This document shows, piece by piece, positions 35,869 to 44,340 of a stretch of 51,720 bases of DNA. Position numbers and translations under genes: made by a program. The stretch spans positions 1 to 51,720 of the forward strand of contig JADZDP010000120.1 in the NCBI GenBank assembly GCA_020850995.1, given 5' to 3'. The notes under the pieces are model-generated. The model was not told the DNA's origin, ran no database searches, and saw only the letters and a list, made by a program, of their open reading frames with translations. The stretch is from Deltaproteobacteria bacterium. GTDB lineage: Bacteria; Myxococcota; UBA727; VGSZ01. How positions within the stretch are numbered: position 1 is the first letter of the stretch; every line of letters begins with the position of its first letter.

Positions 35869-36446
35869 TGCGCACCGCTTTGCCCGTCCTCTTGCTGCTC
35901 TCGCTTGGCGTGCTGCTCGCCGCGCGCGCCAACGCCCAGCCGGCAGCGGCGCCCCCGGCGCGCACCCTGGTGTACGTCGACGACGTGACGGCAGCCGACC
36001 CGGCGCTCGCGCCCGACGCCACCGCGCTCACCAGCACGCTGTGCGCGGCGCTGGCGAAGGACCGGCGCCTCGACGTGATGTGCGCGCCCGACGTGCGCCA
36101 GATCCTCGCGTTCGCGGCCACGGCAGCCATGGTGGGCACGGGCTCGGGCCCCACCGGCCCCATGATGGAGCGGCTCAACAAGACGCAGCTCATGGTGTCG
36201 GGGGTGTTCCGCAAGGAGGGCGCTGGCTTCGTGTTCGTCGTCAAGGGCGGCAAGAAGAGCGACAGCTCCACGCCGGAGGTGATGGAGATCGATCGCGCGC
36301 TGGTGGCGCTGGAGCAGCGCGCCGGGGTGCAGCGCGCGCTGCTCGACGCGCTCCCCGCCTTGGCCGCGCGCATCGCCGACGGACTGCTCAAGCCCGCAGC
36401 GCCCCCGAGCACACCGGCGCCGCCGCCGGCACCGCTCGGGGGCTAG
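35868..36446 (+). CDS. Secreted protein of unknown function
   Basis: 192 residues beginning MRTALPVLLLLSLGVLLAARANAQ, a clear signal peptide. The mature part has LVYVDDVTAADPALAPDA, LCAALAKDRRLDVMCAPDVRQILAFAATAAM, and QLMVSGVFRKEGAGFVFVVKGG, then a Pro/Ala-rich tail. The layout (a small-molecule-free alpha/beta domain testing a list of components) resembles periplasmic proteins that compute a summed effect such as TolB-N or CsgG-like domains, but I cannot assign it. The start ATG overlaps the TlpA-like stop. Confidence 0.65.
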   Translation: MRTALPVLLLLSLGVLLAARANAQPAAAPPARTLVYVDDVTAADPALAPDATALTSTLCAALAKDRRLDVMCAPDVRQILAFAATAAMVGTGSGPTGPMMERLNKTQLMVSGVFRKEGAGFVFVVKGGKKSDSSTPEVMEIDRALVALEQRAGVQRALLDALPALAARIADGLLKPAAPPSTPAPPPAPLGG

Positions 36447-36533
36447 CGCGCACCGCACAACGCGGCGCCGCGAGGCGTTCGTCGTCACTGAGGGAAACGG
36501 CACGCCCTCACGGTGAGCACGCCCGCTCGTTAG

Positions 36534-36572
36534 GTGCGAACGCGCACGGTGCGCGCGCAATCGTGCGAACGC
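36534..36572. promoter_or_regulatory. Two direct copies of GTGCGAACGC upstream of the hybrid kinase
   Basis: Exact 10-bp copies at 36534-36543 and 36563-36572, 29 bp start to start, within the 205-bp gap before the hybrid sensor gene. They sit about 80-115 bp before its ATG, where a regulator could bind. No -10/-35 pair is convincing, so this is a weak call. Confidence 0.3.
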
Positions 36573-36651
36573 TCGGCTCGACGATTCTCGATCACTTTCC
36601 TTTGGCTGTGACGCCGGTCAACGGTAGATCGTGCGTTGGCAGGGGGCAGTG

Positions 36652-38181
36652 ATGCGTGAGGAGCCGTCGGCGCAGGAGCCGGAGCTGGTGCTCGTCGTCG
36701 AAGACGACGTCGTCACCAACCGCATGGTGAGCGCAGCCTTGGGTCGCAAGCTGAACGTCATCAGCGCCTACGACGGCGCCGACGGCCTGGCCAAGGCGAT
36801 CGAGGAATCACCCGACCTCATCATCACCGACCTGGCCATGCCGGGCATGAACGGAGACGAGCTCATCCGCGCGGTGCGCGCCGTGCACACACTCGACAAC
36901 GTGCCCATCGTGATCCTCACCGGCACCATCGACGACGAGATGCGCGACCTGGTGCTGCGCAACGGCGCGCAAGACTACCTGACCAAGCCCTTCTCCACCG
37001 ACGAGCTGCGCGCGCGCGTGGGCAACCTGCTGGCACGACGGCGCGCCGAGCGGCGTAACCAAGCGCTCGACCTCGAGCTCGCGGGCGCGCGGCAGGCAGG
37101 CCTCGATGAGCGGCGCGCGCGCAGTTGGCTCGAGAGCGTCATCGAGCAGCTCCCCGACGCGGTGCTCCTCACCGACGCGCAGGGTCGGGTGACGCTGCGC
37201 AGCCATGCCGCACTGGCCATGTGTGTCGACGACAACGCCATCGTGTTACGCGATGCCTGCGGCGTGCCCCTCGAGCCCCATGAAGAGCCCGCGGCGCGCG
37301 CGTTGGCGGAGCGCCGCAGCGTCACCAAGCGCGAGCTGCGCGTGCGCGGCGCAGATGGGCGCCTGGTGCCGGTGCTGGCCGGCGCCGTGCCGGTTGTCGG
37401 CGCCAGCGGCGACGTGCTCGGCTCGGCCACGGTCATCGAGGACATCACCCCCATCAAGGAGCTCGAGCGCATGCGCGAGGAGTGGGCCTCCATCGTGGCC
37501 CACGATCTGCGCCAGCCGGTCACCGCCATCCTGCTCGCCGCCGATCGTCTGGCGCGCGCCGATCCGCCGCTCGCCTCCAGCCGGCAAGCCGACGCAGCGA
37601 CGCGCATCGTGTCGGCTGCGCGGCGCCTGAACGTGATGATCGGCGACCTGCTCGACGCGAGCTGCATCGAGAGCGGGCGCCTGTGCATCGACCGCAGCCC
37701 ATGCTCGTTGCGTCGCATCATCGGCGACGTCGTGGGCGACCTCAGCGACGCCAGCGCGCGCTGCGTGCTCGCCCTCGACGACGCTGCCGACGAGCTGCTG
37801 TTCATCGATGGCGGCCGCATCGGCCAGGTGTTGGCGAACCTGGTGGGTAACGCTGTGAAGTACGGCGAGCCGCGACACCCGATCACCATCGCCATGCACG
37901 ACACCGGCGACAGCGTCGAGGTAGTGGTGGCCAATCACGGCCGCGCGCTCACCGAGGACGAGCGCGGGCGCATCTTCGATCGCTTCGCGCGCGGCGCCGA
38001 GGCGCCGGCCGGCCGCGGCCTGGGGCTAGGGCTGTTCATCTGCCGCGGCTTGGTCGAGGGACATGGCGGCCGCATCTGGGCCGAGTGCCACGACGAGCAG
38101 ACCTTCTTTCACTTCACGCTGCCGCGCGCGGCGGCGAGCGCCACCGCGGCACCGTCCGCGGCTGCGCACGCGGCGGGGTAA
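36652..38181 (+). CDS. Response regulator-PAS-histidine kinase hybrid
   Basis: 509 residues; AGGGGG lies 5 nt before the ATG. Residues about 11-125 are a receiver domain (VVEDD, phospho-acceptor D60 in IITDLAMPG, T90, K112 in LTKPF). A PAS-like region covers about 157-275 (LESVIEQLPDAVLLTDAQGRV, GSATVIEDITPIKELE). HisKA has the H-box VAHDLRQPVTAILL with His284. The HATPase part has NLVGNAVKYG and GRGLGLGLFICRGLVEGHGGRIW; its G1 Asp is replaced by Asn (VVVANHGRA). The receiver at the N-terminus implies that it takes a phosphoryl signal from another kinase. No membrane helix, so cytoplasmic. The tRNA-Leu terminator begins at its stop codon. Confidence 0.93.
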   Translation: MREEPSAQEPELVLVVEDDVVTNRMVSAALGRKLNVISAYDGADGLAKAIEESPDLIITDLAMPGMNGDELIRAVRAVHTLDNVPIVILTGTIDDEMRDLVLRNGAQDYLTKPFSTDELRARVGNLLARRRAERRNQALDLELAGARQAGLDERRARSWLESVIEQLPDAVLLTDAQGRVTLRSHAALAMCVDDNAIVLRDACGVPLEPHEEPAARALAERRSVTKRELRVRGADGRLVPVLAGAVPVVGASGDVLGSATVIEDITPIKELERMREEWASIVAHDLRQPVTAILLAADRLARADPPLASSRQADAATRIVSAARRLNVMIGDLLDASCIESGRLCIDRSPCSLRRIIGDVVGDLSDASARCVLALDDAADELLFIDGGRIGQVLANLVGNAVKYGEPRHPITIAMHDTGDSVEVVVANHGRALTEDERGRIFDRFARGAEAPAGRGLGLGLFICRGLVEGHGGRIWAECHDEQTFFHFTLPRAAASATAAPSAAAHAAG

Positions 38182-38208
38182 AAAAATGAGCACCCTTCCG
38201 GGTGCTCA
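38180..38208 (-). terminator. Rho-independent terminator of the secG/tRNA-Leu transcript
   Basis: Perfect 9-bp stem TGAGCACCC / GGGTGCTCA (38187-38195 and 38200-38208) with a TTCC loop. On the minus strand it is followed by seven T (38186-38180). It lies 8 bp after the tRNA 3' end. The T-run overlaps the TAA stop of the convergent hybrid kinase gene. Confidence 0.92.
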
Positions 38209-38215
38209 TGGGTGC

Positions 38216-38300
38216 TGGTGCGCGGAGGGAGACTCGAACTCCCATGCCTTACGGCGCTACCACCTCAAGATAGTGTGTCTACCAGTTCCACCATCCGCGC
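38216..38300 (-). tRNA. tRNA-Leu(GAG)
   Basis: 85 nt with a long variable arm, as expected for leucine. The 7-bp acceptor stem GCGCGGA pairs with TCCGCGC, followed by A and an encoded CCA (38218-38216). The anticodon stem CTATC/GGTAG encloses loop TTGAGGT, giving anticodon GAG, which reads CTC and CTT. The T arm GGGAG-TTCGAGT-CTCCC is complete. It lies 63 bp after secG on the same strand, a conserved order in many bacteria, and ends at a strong terminator. Confidence 0.96.
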
Positions 38301-38363
38301 GTCGGGCGAGCAGAGGGCTTCTGCACCACCCGCACCCATCAAGCAAGAGTGTGCGTGCACCTG

Positions 38364-38798
38364 CTAGGGCACCGGCGTGGGCGGAGGCGCAGGCTTCTCG
38401 ACCGGGGGCGCCTCGGCAGGAGCAACCGCCGCAGCCGCGGGTGCCGCGTCAGCCGGCTTGGTGCCGTCGGCGGGCGCAGCGTCGGCAGGCGCCGCGTCAG
38501 CCGGCTTCGCGCCGTCGGCGGGCTCCTCGGGGGCGTCGGCTTGGGCGCGGCTCGACATCACCGAGCCCGTGCGCGACACGAAGTAGGAGAGCGACACGCT
38601 AGTGAGCATGAACACCACCGCCGCCGCCGCCGTGAGCTTGGCGAGGAAGGTGTTGGCGCCCCGACCGCCGAACACGGTCTGGCCGCCAGCGCCGCCAAAG
38701 GCAGCGCCGACGCCGCCGCGCGCGCCCGGCTGCAAGAGCACGAAGATGATGAGGAACACGCACACGAGCACGTGCAGGATGATGAGGAACGGGGTCAT
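38364..38798 (-). CDS. secG: Protein translocase subunit SecG with Ala/Pro-rich tail
   Basis: 144 residues. Two membrane helices (FLIILHVLVCVFLIIFVLL and LTAAAAVVFMLTSVSLSYFV) flank the conserved cytoplasmic loop QPGARGGVGAAFGGAGGQTVFGGRGANTFLAK. SecG assists the SecYE channel in protein export. After residue 75 comes a low-complexity tail of Ala, Pro, Asp and Lys, longer than in E. coli SecG (110 residues). It is the last protein gene before tRNA-Leu on this strand. Confidence 0.95.
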   Translation of the reverse strand: MTPFLIILHVLVCVFLIIFVLLQPGARGGVGAAFGGAGGQTVFGGRGANTFLAKLTAAAAVVFMLTSVSLSYFVSRTGSVMSSRAQADAPEEPADGAKPADAAPADAAPADGTKPADAAPAAAAVAPAEAPPVEKPAPPPTPVP

Positions 38799-38969
38799 GG
38801 CCCCGTGGGGATAGGGGTGCCGGGGCCCGAGCGCAAGGGGTGCAAAGCGGCGCGATCGGCGCGCCAGACCCGGCGGACGCGTCTGCGCCGAGCGGCGCGC
38901 TCACCGGGCGGAGGCGAACGGCATGCGTGTCCGTGCGCGCACGGGAGCAGGTCGTCGTTCGAGGACTAG

Positions 38970-40493
38970 TTAGAGGAACTCGACCTGGAGGTAGTAGGGG
39001 CCGAAGCTGCTGTCGTCGCCAAGGTCGGAGACGATGACGAAGAACGTAGCCCCTGCCGGGATGCCGCTGATGTCCACGCGCGTGCACTCGATGTCGTAGA
39101 TGCCTTGGAACGACCCAAGCAAGGCGCCATCGAAGTCGCGCACCGTGATGACCGTTGGACCAGGGCAGCTCGTCAGGCCGGTGGCGCCCTGGGTCTGGAC
39201 GCGGACGCTGGCCTCCGCGGTGGCTGAGGGGTTGGTTATCTGAAACGCATCCTCGTCACCCGGAACGTTGATCGCGCCCTGGATCAACACCGTGCTCGAG
39301 ATGGGGCCGTTGACGCGCCCAAGGGCAAAGTCATTGGTCGCGAGATCGCCGTCCCCGGCGTTCTTCGTGTTGGGCGCGCCGTCGTCGTTGTCGGGGGTGC
39401 CCGTGCCCGGCGCCTCCTGCTCGACCGCGGGCCCCGACACCGCGCAGGTCGACGAGCAGCCGTCGCCGTTGGCGGTGTTGCCGTCGTCGCACGCCTCGTA
39501 CGCGGTCAAGAAGCCGCTGCCGCAGGTGCTGGTGCAGGCGCCCGTGGTGATCGAGGTGCAGCTGTTGCAGGTGAGCGACCCGTCCATGACGACGTTGGCG
39601 CAGCTGAGGCCGCCGAAGTTGCTGCCGTCGCACACCTCGGTGCCCTCGATGGCGCCGTTGCCGCAGATCTGGGTGAGGCAGCCGCCGGTGTCGAAGGCGC
39701 AGTCGTCGCACGCCAAGCTGCCGCCCACGAAGCCGTGGTTGGTGCAGTTGCCGGGCACCTCGCTGCCGTCGCAGTCCTCCCAGCCGCTGACCGCGCCGTC
39801 GCCGCACACCACGCTCGTGAAGGCCGCGTCCAGCGTGTAGCCGCCCACCTCCGCCGTATCGTCGCCGTCGACCACGACGTCGACGGGGCCGGCAGCGGCG
39901 AGCTGCACCGTGAGCTGGTTCTCGGTCTGACCGCCAGAGAGCCCGTCGCAGTCGAGCTCGCTCGCGGCGGTGGCGCAGCGGTCGCGCACGTACAGGATCG
40001 AGCTCCACGCGTTGGGCGAGAGCGCCAGCGCCAGCAGGCCCGGCGTGGGGGCGTCGAAGCGCCACACCTGCTCGGGGGCGTCGCCGTCGCCGCTGCAGCT
40101 GGTCTCGCTGCCGGGGATCACCGACGCGGCGCCGGTGGTGTCGCCCGTGTTGGCGCCGCTTTGCAGCGCGAAGGGGAGCGCGCAGGTGCCGTCGGGGTCA
40201 CCTTCGCCCTCGCCCTCGCCTTCGCCCTCGCCGGGGTCCCCTTCGCCCTCGCCCTCGCCGGGCTCCCCTTCGCCCTCGCCTTCACCCTCGCCCTCCGCGG
40301 GCTCACCCTCGCCCTCGCTGGGCTCGCCTTCGCCCTCGGCGGGCGGATCATCCGGGTCGGGGCCGGGGACACAGCGGCCGTCCTCGCAGTGGCCCTCCGG
40401 ACACTCGAGATCGCGATTGCACGGCGCGCCGAGGGGCGCCGGGCAAGCGCAGATGACGAGGGCGGCCACCAAGGCGGCGAGGCGTGCGCTCAC
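38970..40493 (-). CDS. Lipoprotein with Glu-Gly linker and DUF4215-type Cys-rich repeats
   Basis: 507 residues from a GTG. The signal MSARLAALVAALVICAC is followed by a small Cys motif (PCNRDLECPEGHCEDGRC). Then comes a Glu-Gly/Pro linker of about 50 residues and a jelly-roll-like domain (VWRFDAPTPGLLALALS, DVVVDGDDTAEVGGYTLDA). Four Cys-rich units follow (VCGDGAVSGWEDCDGS, ICGNGAIEGTEVCDGS, CGSGFLTAYEACDDGNTANGDGCSSTC), of which the last is classic DUF4215. The C-terminal part looks like a pre-peptidase beta domain (VPGDEDAFQITNP, FFVIVSDLGDDSSFGPYYLQV). A surface-exposed binding protein is likely. It is inserted between tpiA and secG, which are often adjacent. Confidence 0.82.
   Translation of the reverse strand: MSARLAALVAALVICACPAPLGAPCNRDLECPEGHCEDGRCVPGPDPDDPPAEGEGEPSEGEGEPAEGEGEGEGEGEPGEGEGEGDPGEGEGEGEGEGDPDGTCALPFALQSGANTGDTTGAASVIPGSETSCSGDGDAPEQVWRFDAPTPGLLALALSPNAWSSILYVRDRCATAASELDCDGLSGGQTENQLTVQLAAAGPVDVVVDGDDTAEVGGYTLDAAFTSVVCGDGAVSGWEDCDGSEVPGNCTNHGFVGGSLACDDCAFDTGGCLTQICGNGAIEGTEVCDGSNFGGLSCANVVMDGSLTCNSCTSITTGACTSTCGSGFLTAYEACDDGNTANGDGCSSTCAVSGPAVEQEAPGTGTPDNDDGAPNTKNAGDGDLATNDFALGRVNGPISSTVLIQGAINVPGDEDAFQITNPSATAEASVRVQTQGATGLTSCPGPTVITVRDFDGALLGSFQGIYDIECTRVDISGIPAGATFFVIVSDLGDDSSFGPYYLQVEFL
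40198..40340. repeat. Hexanucleotide-type tandem repeat coding for Glu-Gly linker
   Basis: The minus strand alternates GAG/GAA with GGC in 6-bp units, broken by Pro, Ala, Ser or Asp codons, for about 140 bp. It encodes the linker of the DUF4215 lipoprotein and closely resembles the array at 8212-8328 in an unrelated gene. Confidence 0.8.
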
Positions 40494-40517
40494 GCCACAC
40501 AGTGTATCGCGGGCCGC

Positions 40518-41288
40518 TCAGGCCCGCTGCATTCCGCCCTCGGCGATGGCGAGGAGGCTCGCGGCCTCTAGGGCGGCGCCGCCCACCAGCGCCCCGTCGA
40601 CGTCGTGCTCGCGCATCAGCTCGGCGGCGTTGTCGGGCTTGACGCTGCCGCCATATTGCAGGCGCACCGCCTCTGCCTTCGCGCCGTAGCGCTTGGCGAG
40701 GAGGGCGCGGATCTGGGCGTGCACCTCCTGCGCCTGGGTGGGAGTGGCGTTCTTGCCGGTGCCAATTGCCCACACGGGCTCATAGGCCAGCACCAGGCGC
40801 TCGACCTCGTCGGCCTTGATGAGCTCGAGGATGGCCCCGGTCTGCCGCGCCACCACCACGGCCGTCTGATTGCCCTCGCGCTCCGCCAGGGTCTCGCCCA
40901 CGCAGGCGATGGGGATGAGCCCGGCGTCCAGCGCGGCGCGCACGCGCTTGGGCACCGTGACGTCGTCGTCGCCGAACATGGCGCGGCGCTCGCTGTGGCC
41001 GCAGATGGCATGGGAGACGCCGAGCTCCACCAGGTGGGCGGCGCTCCACTCGCCGGTAAAGGCGCCTTTCTCGGCCCAATGGACGTTTTGCGCCGCGATC
41101 TTGAGCCCGCTGCCGCGCGCGGCCTCGCAGGCAGCGAAGAGCGTGGTGGCCACGGGTGCCACCGCCACCTCCACCTTGCCTTGCACCCGCGCCAAGCCCT
41201 CTACCAGCGCGCGCACCTGCTTGCGTGTGGCCTCGACGCCGTGGTGCATCTTCCAGTTGCCGCAGACGAAGGGGACGCGCTTGGCCAT
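40518..41288 (-). CDS. tpiA: Triosephosphate isomerase
   Basis: 256 residues with GGAGG 6 nt before the ATG. All catalytic parts are present: CGNWKMH (Asn, Lys), ICGHSERR (His), LAYEPVWAIGTG (Glu, phosphate-gripping loop), and YGGSVKPDNAAEL with DGALVGGAAL for phosphate binding. It interconverts dihydroxyacetone phosphate and glyceraldehyde 3-phosphate in glycolysis. It is followed by a lipoprotein gene, secG and tRNA-Leu on the same strand, and is divergent from the POT transporter. Confidence 0.97.
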   Translation of the reverse strand: MAKRVPFVCGNWKMHHGVEATRKQVRALVEGLARVQGKVEVAVAPVATTLFAACEAARGSGLKIAAQNVHWAEKGAFTGEWSAAHLVELGVSHAICGHSERRAMFGDDDVTVPKRVRAALDAGLIPIACVGETLAEREGNQTAVVVARQTGAILELIKADEVERLVLAYEPVWAIGTGKNATPTQAQEVHAQIRALLAKRYGAKAEAVRLQYGGSVKPDNAAELMREHDVDGALVGGAALEAASLLAIAEGGMQRA

Positions 41289-41679
41289 GAAAAACCTCCG
41301 CGGGTCCCTTAGCACGGACCCCTCCTCATCGCAGCGCGTCGTGAGTCGGTCGGTCGGCGGGTTTGCGCGTGGCGCGCCGCGCCGTGTCTCAGCTTGATGG
41401 CCGATCGACGGATCCACGAGCGCCCACGTACAGTGGTCGAACCGCCAAGGAGGTCTGGGCGGCGCGCGGCCGCCACAGAGAGAGATCGCGGAACAAACGA
41501 ATGCTCTCGAACGGCGCCGAAAGGCGTCGTTCCTTTTTTCTCGGGCGTCCTGTCAGGGGCTTCTTCTGGCGCGCCGCGGGCATTTTTCCGGCCGCGCCCC
41601 CTTGAGCCCACGAGCGCCTGCCGCCAGAACCCTCGCGTCTGTGCGCGATCGCGCTCGCGCTTCGATCCAGGGAGAAGGA
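41289..41679. other. 391-bp divergent intergenic region (tpiA / POT transporter)
   Basis: No open frame here has coding character. It must hold the tpiA promoter (minus) and the POT gene promoter or leader (plus). Seen inside: AAGGAGGT at about 41439-41446 without a start codon at the right distance; GGCGGC-gcgcg-GCCGCC at about 41459-41475; a strong plus-strand terminator at 41509-41540; and a GC-rich imperfect hairpin at about 41569-41600. Confidence 0.6.
41509..41540 (+). terminator. Intrinsic terminator in the leader of the POT transporter gene
   Basis: Stem GAACGGCGCC (41509-41518), GAAA tetraloop, GGCGTCGTTC (41523-41532), with one wobble pair, followed by CTTTTTTC. It is oriented on the plus strand, yet no plus-strand gene ends upstream. 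It therefore ends either a small RNA or a premature POT transcript. Confidence 0.85.
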
Positions 41680-43224
41680 ATGACCCCGACCGAATCCGCC
41701 CCGCCCGCCTGGCAGGGCCCCAAGTCCGACAAGCAGCTCCTCGGCCACCCGGTGGGCTTGTTCGTCTTGTTCTTCACAGAGATGTGGGAGCGCTTCTCGT
41801 ACTACGGGATGCGCGGGCTCTTGAAGCTCTACATGGTGAACTTCCTGTTCGTCACCATGCGCCAGACGCTGCAAGGCGGGAAGTACGACGGCGCGGGCAA
41901 CCCCGACGAGGTCATCGGCTGGGGCTTCATCAAGTCGCTCTTGCCCAAGATCGACATCACGTCGGCCGACGTGGTCGACAAGTGCATCAACCCGGCGGTC
42001 AAGCGCCTCACCGAGGGCGACGGGGCCGTGGCGCTCGACGTGGCGCAGAAGATCGCCGAGGGCACCTGCGCAGTGCAGCCCAACGCCTCGTACCTGTACG
42101 GCATCTACACGGGCCTCGTGTACCTCACGCCCGTGCTCGGCGGCCTGATGGCCGACAAATACCTCGGCCAGAAGCGCGCCGTGTTCATCGGCGGCATCTT
42201 GATGGCCCTCGGCCAGTTCGTGCTCTTCGGCATGGAGAGCATGTTCTTCATCGGCCTGACGCTGCTCATCATCGGCAACGGCTTCTTCAAGCCCAACATC
42301 TCGACCCAGGTGGGCAACCTGTATCCGCCCGGTGACGCCCGGCGCGATGGTGCCTTCACCATCTTCTACATGGGCATCAACCTCGGCGCCTTCATCTGCA
42401 ACTTCGTCTGCGGCACGCTCGCTATGGCCTATGGGTGGCGCTACGGCTTCCTCGCCGCCGGCATCGGCATGCTGACCGGCCTGGTGGTGCAGGTGTTCGG
42501 TCAGAAGTTCCTCGCCCCCGACACGCTGCAGAAGCGCGTCGACACGGCCGACGCCGCGAAGCAGCAGGTGGGCAACCACCCGCTCGCGCCCGACGAGTGG
42601 AAGCGCGTGTGGGCGCTCGTCATCCTGTGCGCGCTCAACGTCGTGTTCTGGGCCGTCTACGAGCAGCAGGGCAACACCATGCAGACCTGGGCCGACGAGC
42701 AGACCATTTGGCCCTCGTGGGCGTCGTCGACGTGGTTCCAGTCGGCCAACCCCTTCTTCATCTTCATCCTGGCACCCGTGTTCGACATGTTCTGGCGCTG
42801 GCAGAACCGTCAGGGCAAGGAGCCCTCGTCGGTGGCGAAGATGGCCATCGGCTGCTTCATTCTCGGCTTGTCGTTCATCGTGATGATCGTGGGCGCACGC
42901 ATGGTCGGCGACGGCAAGGGCAGCCTGTTCTGGCCGATCTTCTGCACGCTCCTGCTCACGGTCGGCGAGCTCTACCTCTCGCCCATCGGCCTGTCGCTGG
43001 TCACCAAGGTGAGCCCGGTGCGCATCGTCAGCCTGATGATGGGCATCTGGTTCGTGTCGAGCTTCTTCGGCAACATGCTGTCGGGCTACATCGGCGGCTT
43101 CTACACGACCATGTCGAAGGACCTGTTCTTCGCCCTCCTCATGGTGCTCGGGATCGGCGCCGGCGTGGCCATCTGGGCGTTCAACAAGCCGCTCAAGAAG
43201 GCCATGGGCAGCCACGCGAGCTGA
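41680..43224 (+). CDS. POT/PTR2-family proton-coupled oligopeptide transporter
   Basis: 514 residues, about 14 membrane helices. The family signature FFTEMWERFSYYGMRGLL (the ExxERF motif) is near the N-terminus. It is followed by GLMADKYLGQKRAVFIGG, GNGFFKPNISTQVGNLYPPGDARRDGAFTIFYMGINLGAF in pieces, and VGELYLSPIGLSLVTKVSP. A loop of about 70 residues between helices 2 and 3 (GGKYDGAGNPDEVIG to TCAVQPNAS) is longer than in E. coli DtpA. It imports di- or tripeptides with protons. GGAGAAGGA before the ATG at 41680 decides the start; the frame stays open 26 codons upstream. An intrinsic terminator lies 140 bp before the start. Confidence 0.94.
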   Translation: MTPTESAPPAWQGPKSDKQLLGHPVGLFVLFFTEMWERFSYYGMRGLLKLYMVNFLFVTMRQTLQGGKYDGAGNPDEVIGWGFIKSLLPKIDITSADVVDKCINPAVKRLTEGDGAVALDVAQKIAEGTCAVQPNASYLYGIYTGLVYLTPVLGGLMADKYLGQKRAVFIGGILMALGQFVLFGMESMFFIGLTLLIIGNGFFKPNISTQVGNLYPPGDARRDGAFTIFYMGINLGAFICNFVCGTLAMAYGWRYGFLAAGIGMLTGLVVQVFGQKFLAPDTLQKRVDTADAAKQQVGNHPLAPDEWKRVWALVILCALNVVFWAVYEQQGNTMQTWADEQTIWPSWASSTWFQSANPFFIFILAPVFDMFWRWQNRQGKEPSSVAKMAIGCFILGLSFIVMIVGARMVGDGKGSLFWPIFCTLLLTVGELYLSPIGLSLVTKVSPVRIVSLMMGIWFVSSFFGNMLSGYIGGFYTTMSKDLFFALLMVLGIGAGVAIWAFNKPLKKAMGSHAS

Positions 43225-43226
43225 CC

Positions 43227-43919
43227 TTGCTCGAGCTGGTCACCCTGTTGGCCATCGGTCTGCCCATGGCGACCGTGGCCTTCGGGGTGGCCGCGTGGCG
43301 CGCACGCGGCCGGCGTCCGCCCCTGATCGACGTCGACAACGAGCGCGTGGTCAGCGCGCATGGGGGGCCATCTGGCCCCGCGGTGCTGATGACCAAGCCG
43401 CCCTTGGCTGCCGTCACCCTGGCGAGCGGCGGCGGTCGCATCGACGGGCCGCCACACTGGATCGGGACGGCGGCGCTGCCTGAGGTGGGCCGCCGCTCGT
43501 GGTTCCTGCTCGAACGCGCGTCGCTGCTCTTGTCGAACAGCCCCGGCAGCGTGCGGGTGGGCGGCGCCTTCGACGAGCAGCTCACCCTTGGCGGTGGCGA
43601 CGAGGACGTGCTGCGGGGACTGTTCGTGCAGCAGCCGGTGCAGCAGGCCGCGCTCGCGCTGCGCGCCGACCAAGCGTTCATCAAGGTGCTGCTGCACGAG
43701 GACGGCACGCTGACCGCGCACTTCGGCATCGACAACGCCGGAATGGACCGCGCCGAGCGCCTCGCGGTGGGCGTGGCCGAGCTCGTGGGCGCCCTACGAG
43801 ACGCCGCCAACGCGCCCCCCATCCCCGTGGCCGCGCTGCGCCTCGACGGCAAGGGCGCCGGGGCGGGCTCGGGGAGCCCGGTGGGGATCCCCTTGGGCGA
43901 CCGCCGTCACGAGAGGTGA
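43227..43919 (+). CDS. Membrane-anchored protein of unknown function
   Basis: 230 residues if started at the TTG two bases after the POT stop; an ATG at 43266 would cut the first helix. One N-terminal membrane helix (LELVTLLAIGLPMATVAFGVAAW) and then a basic stretch (RARGRRPP). The soluble part is mostly strands: VLMTKPPLAAVTLASGG, RSWFLLERASLLLS, AFIKVLLHEDGTLTAHFG. No domain recognised. Probably co-transcribed with the POT gene. Confidence 0.6.
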   Translation: MLELVTLLAIGLPMATVAFGVAAWRARGRRPPLIDVDNERVVSAHGGPSGPAVLMTKPPLAAVTLASGGGRIDGPPHWIGTAALPEVGRRSWFLLERASLLLSNSPGSVRVGGAFDEQLTLGGGDEDVLRGLFVQQPVQQAALALRADQAFIKVLLHEDGTLTAHFGIDNAGMDRAERLAVGVAELVGALRDAANAPPIPVAALRLDGKGAGAGSGSPVGIPLGDRRHER

Positions 43920-43959
43920 TGCGCCAAAGCCCGGCCGGCCGCGCTATCAGCCCTACACC

Positions 43960-44340
43960 ATGCACGACCCCCGCCCCCTGGTCGCCGCCGCCGCCTCTGC
44001 CGCCCAGGCGCAGCAGTGGGACGACGCCGCCGCGCTCGCGCAGGCCGCCCTCGCCATCGACGCGAACGCGCCGCGCGCCTGGGCGCTCGTCGGCATGGCG
44101 CACGAAGCCAAGGGTGAGCTCGAGCAGGCACGCGCGGCCTACGAGCGCGCCGTGTCGCTCGACGACATGGACCTGGCGACCTCGCTGGCCTGCGCGCGCG
44201 TGCAGGCGCGCTTGGGTGCCTTGGGGCCGGCGCGGGCCTTGGCCAGCTACGTGCTCCTCAAGGAGCACAACGCGCCCAGCCTGCGTGCCGAGGCGGCAGC
44301 ACTCGTGAAGTCGCTGGCCGAGCAGGAAGGGCGCGCCTGA
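43960..44340 (+). CDS. Small TPR-repeat protein
   Basis: 126 residues, all helical, with two to three TPR units (WDDAAALAQAALAIDANAPRAW, GMAHEAKGELEQARAAYERAVSLDD). No signal peptide. TPRs mediate protein contacts. The stop TGA overlaps the ATG of the RNase-like gene, so they are translationally coupled; it may be a partner of that protein. Confidence 0.8.
   Translation: MHDPRPLVAAAASAAQAQQWDDAAALAQAALAIDANAPRAWALVGMAHEAKGELEQARAAYERAVSLDDMDLATSLACARVQARLGALGPARALASYVLLKEHNAPSLRAEAAALVKSLAEQEGRA

Noticed and set aside
41437..41495. A fifth copy of the structured repeat (GCCAAGGAG followed by a GC-rich hairpin)
   Set aside because: Only the first nine bases and a generic hairpin match; the ACGCGACG end and complementary flanking arms are missing.
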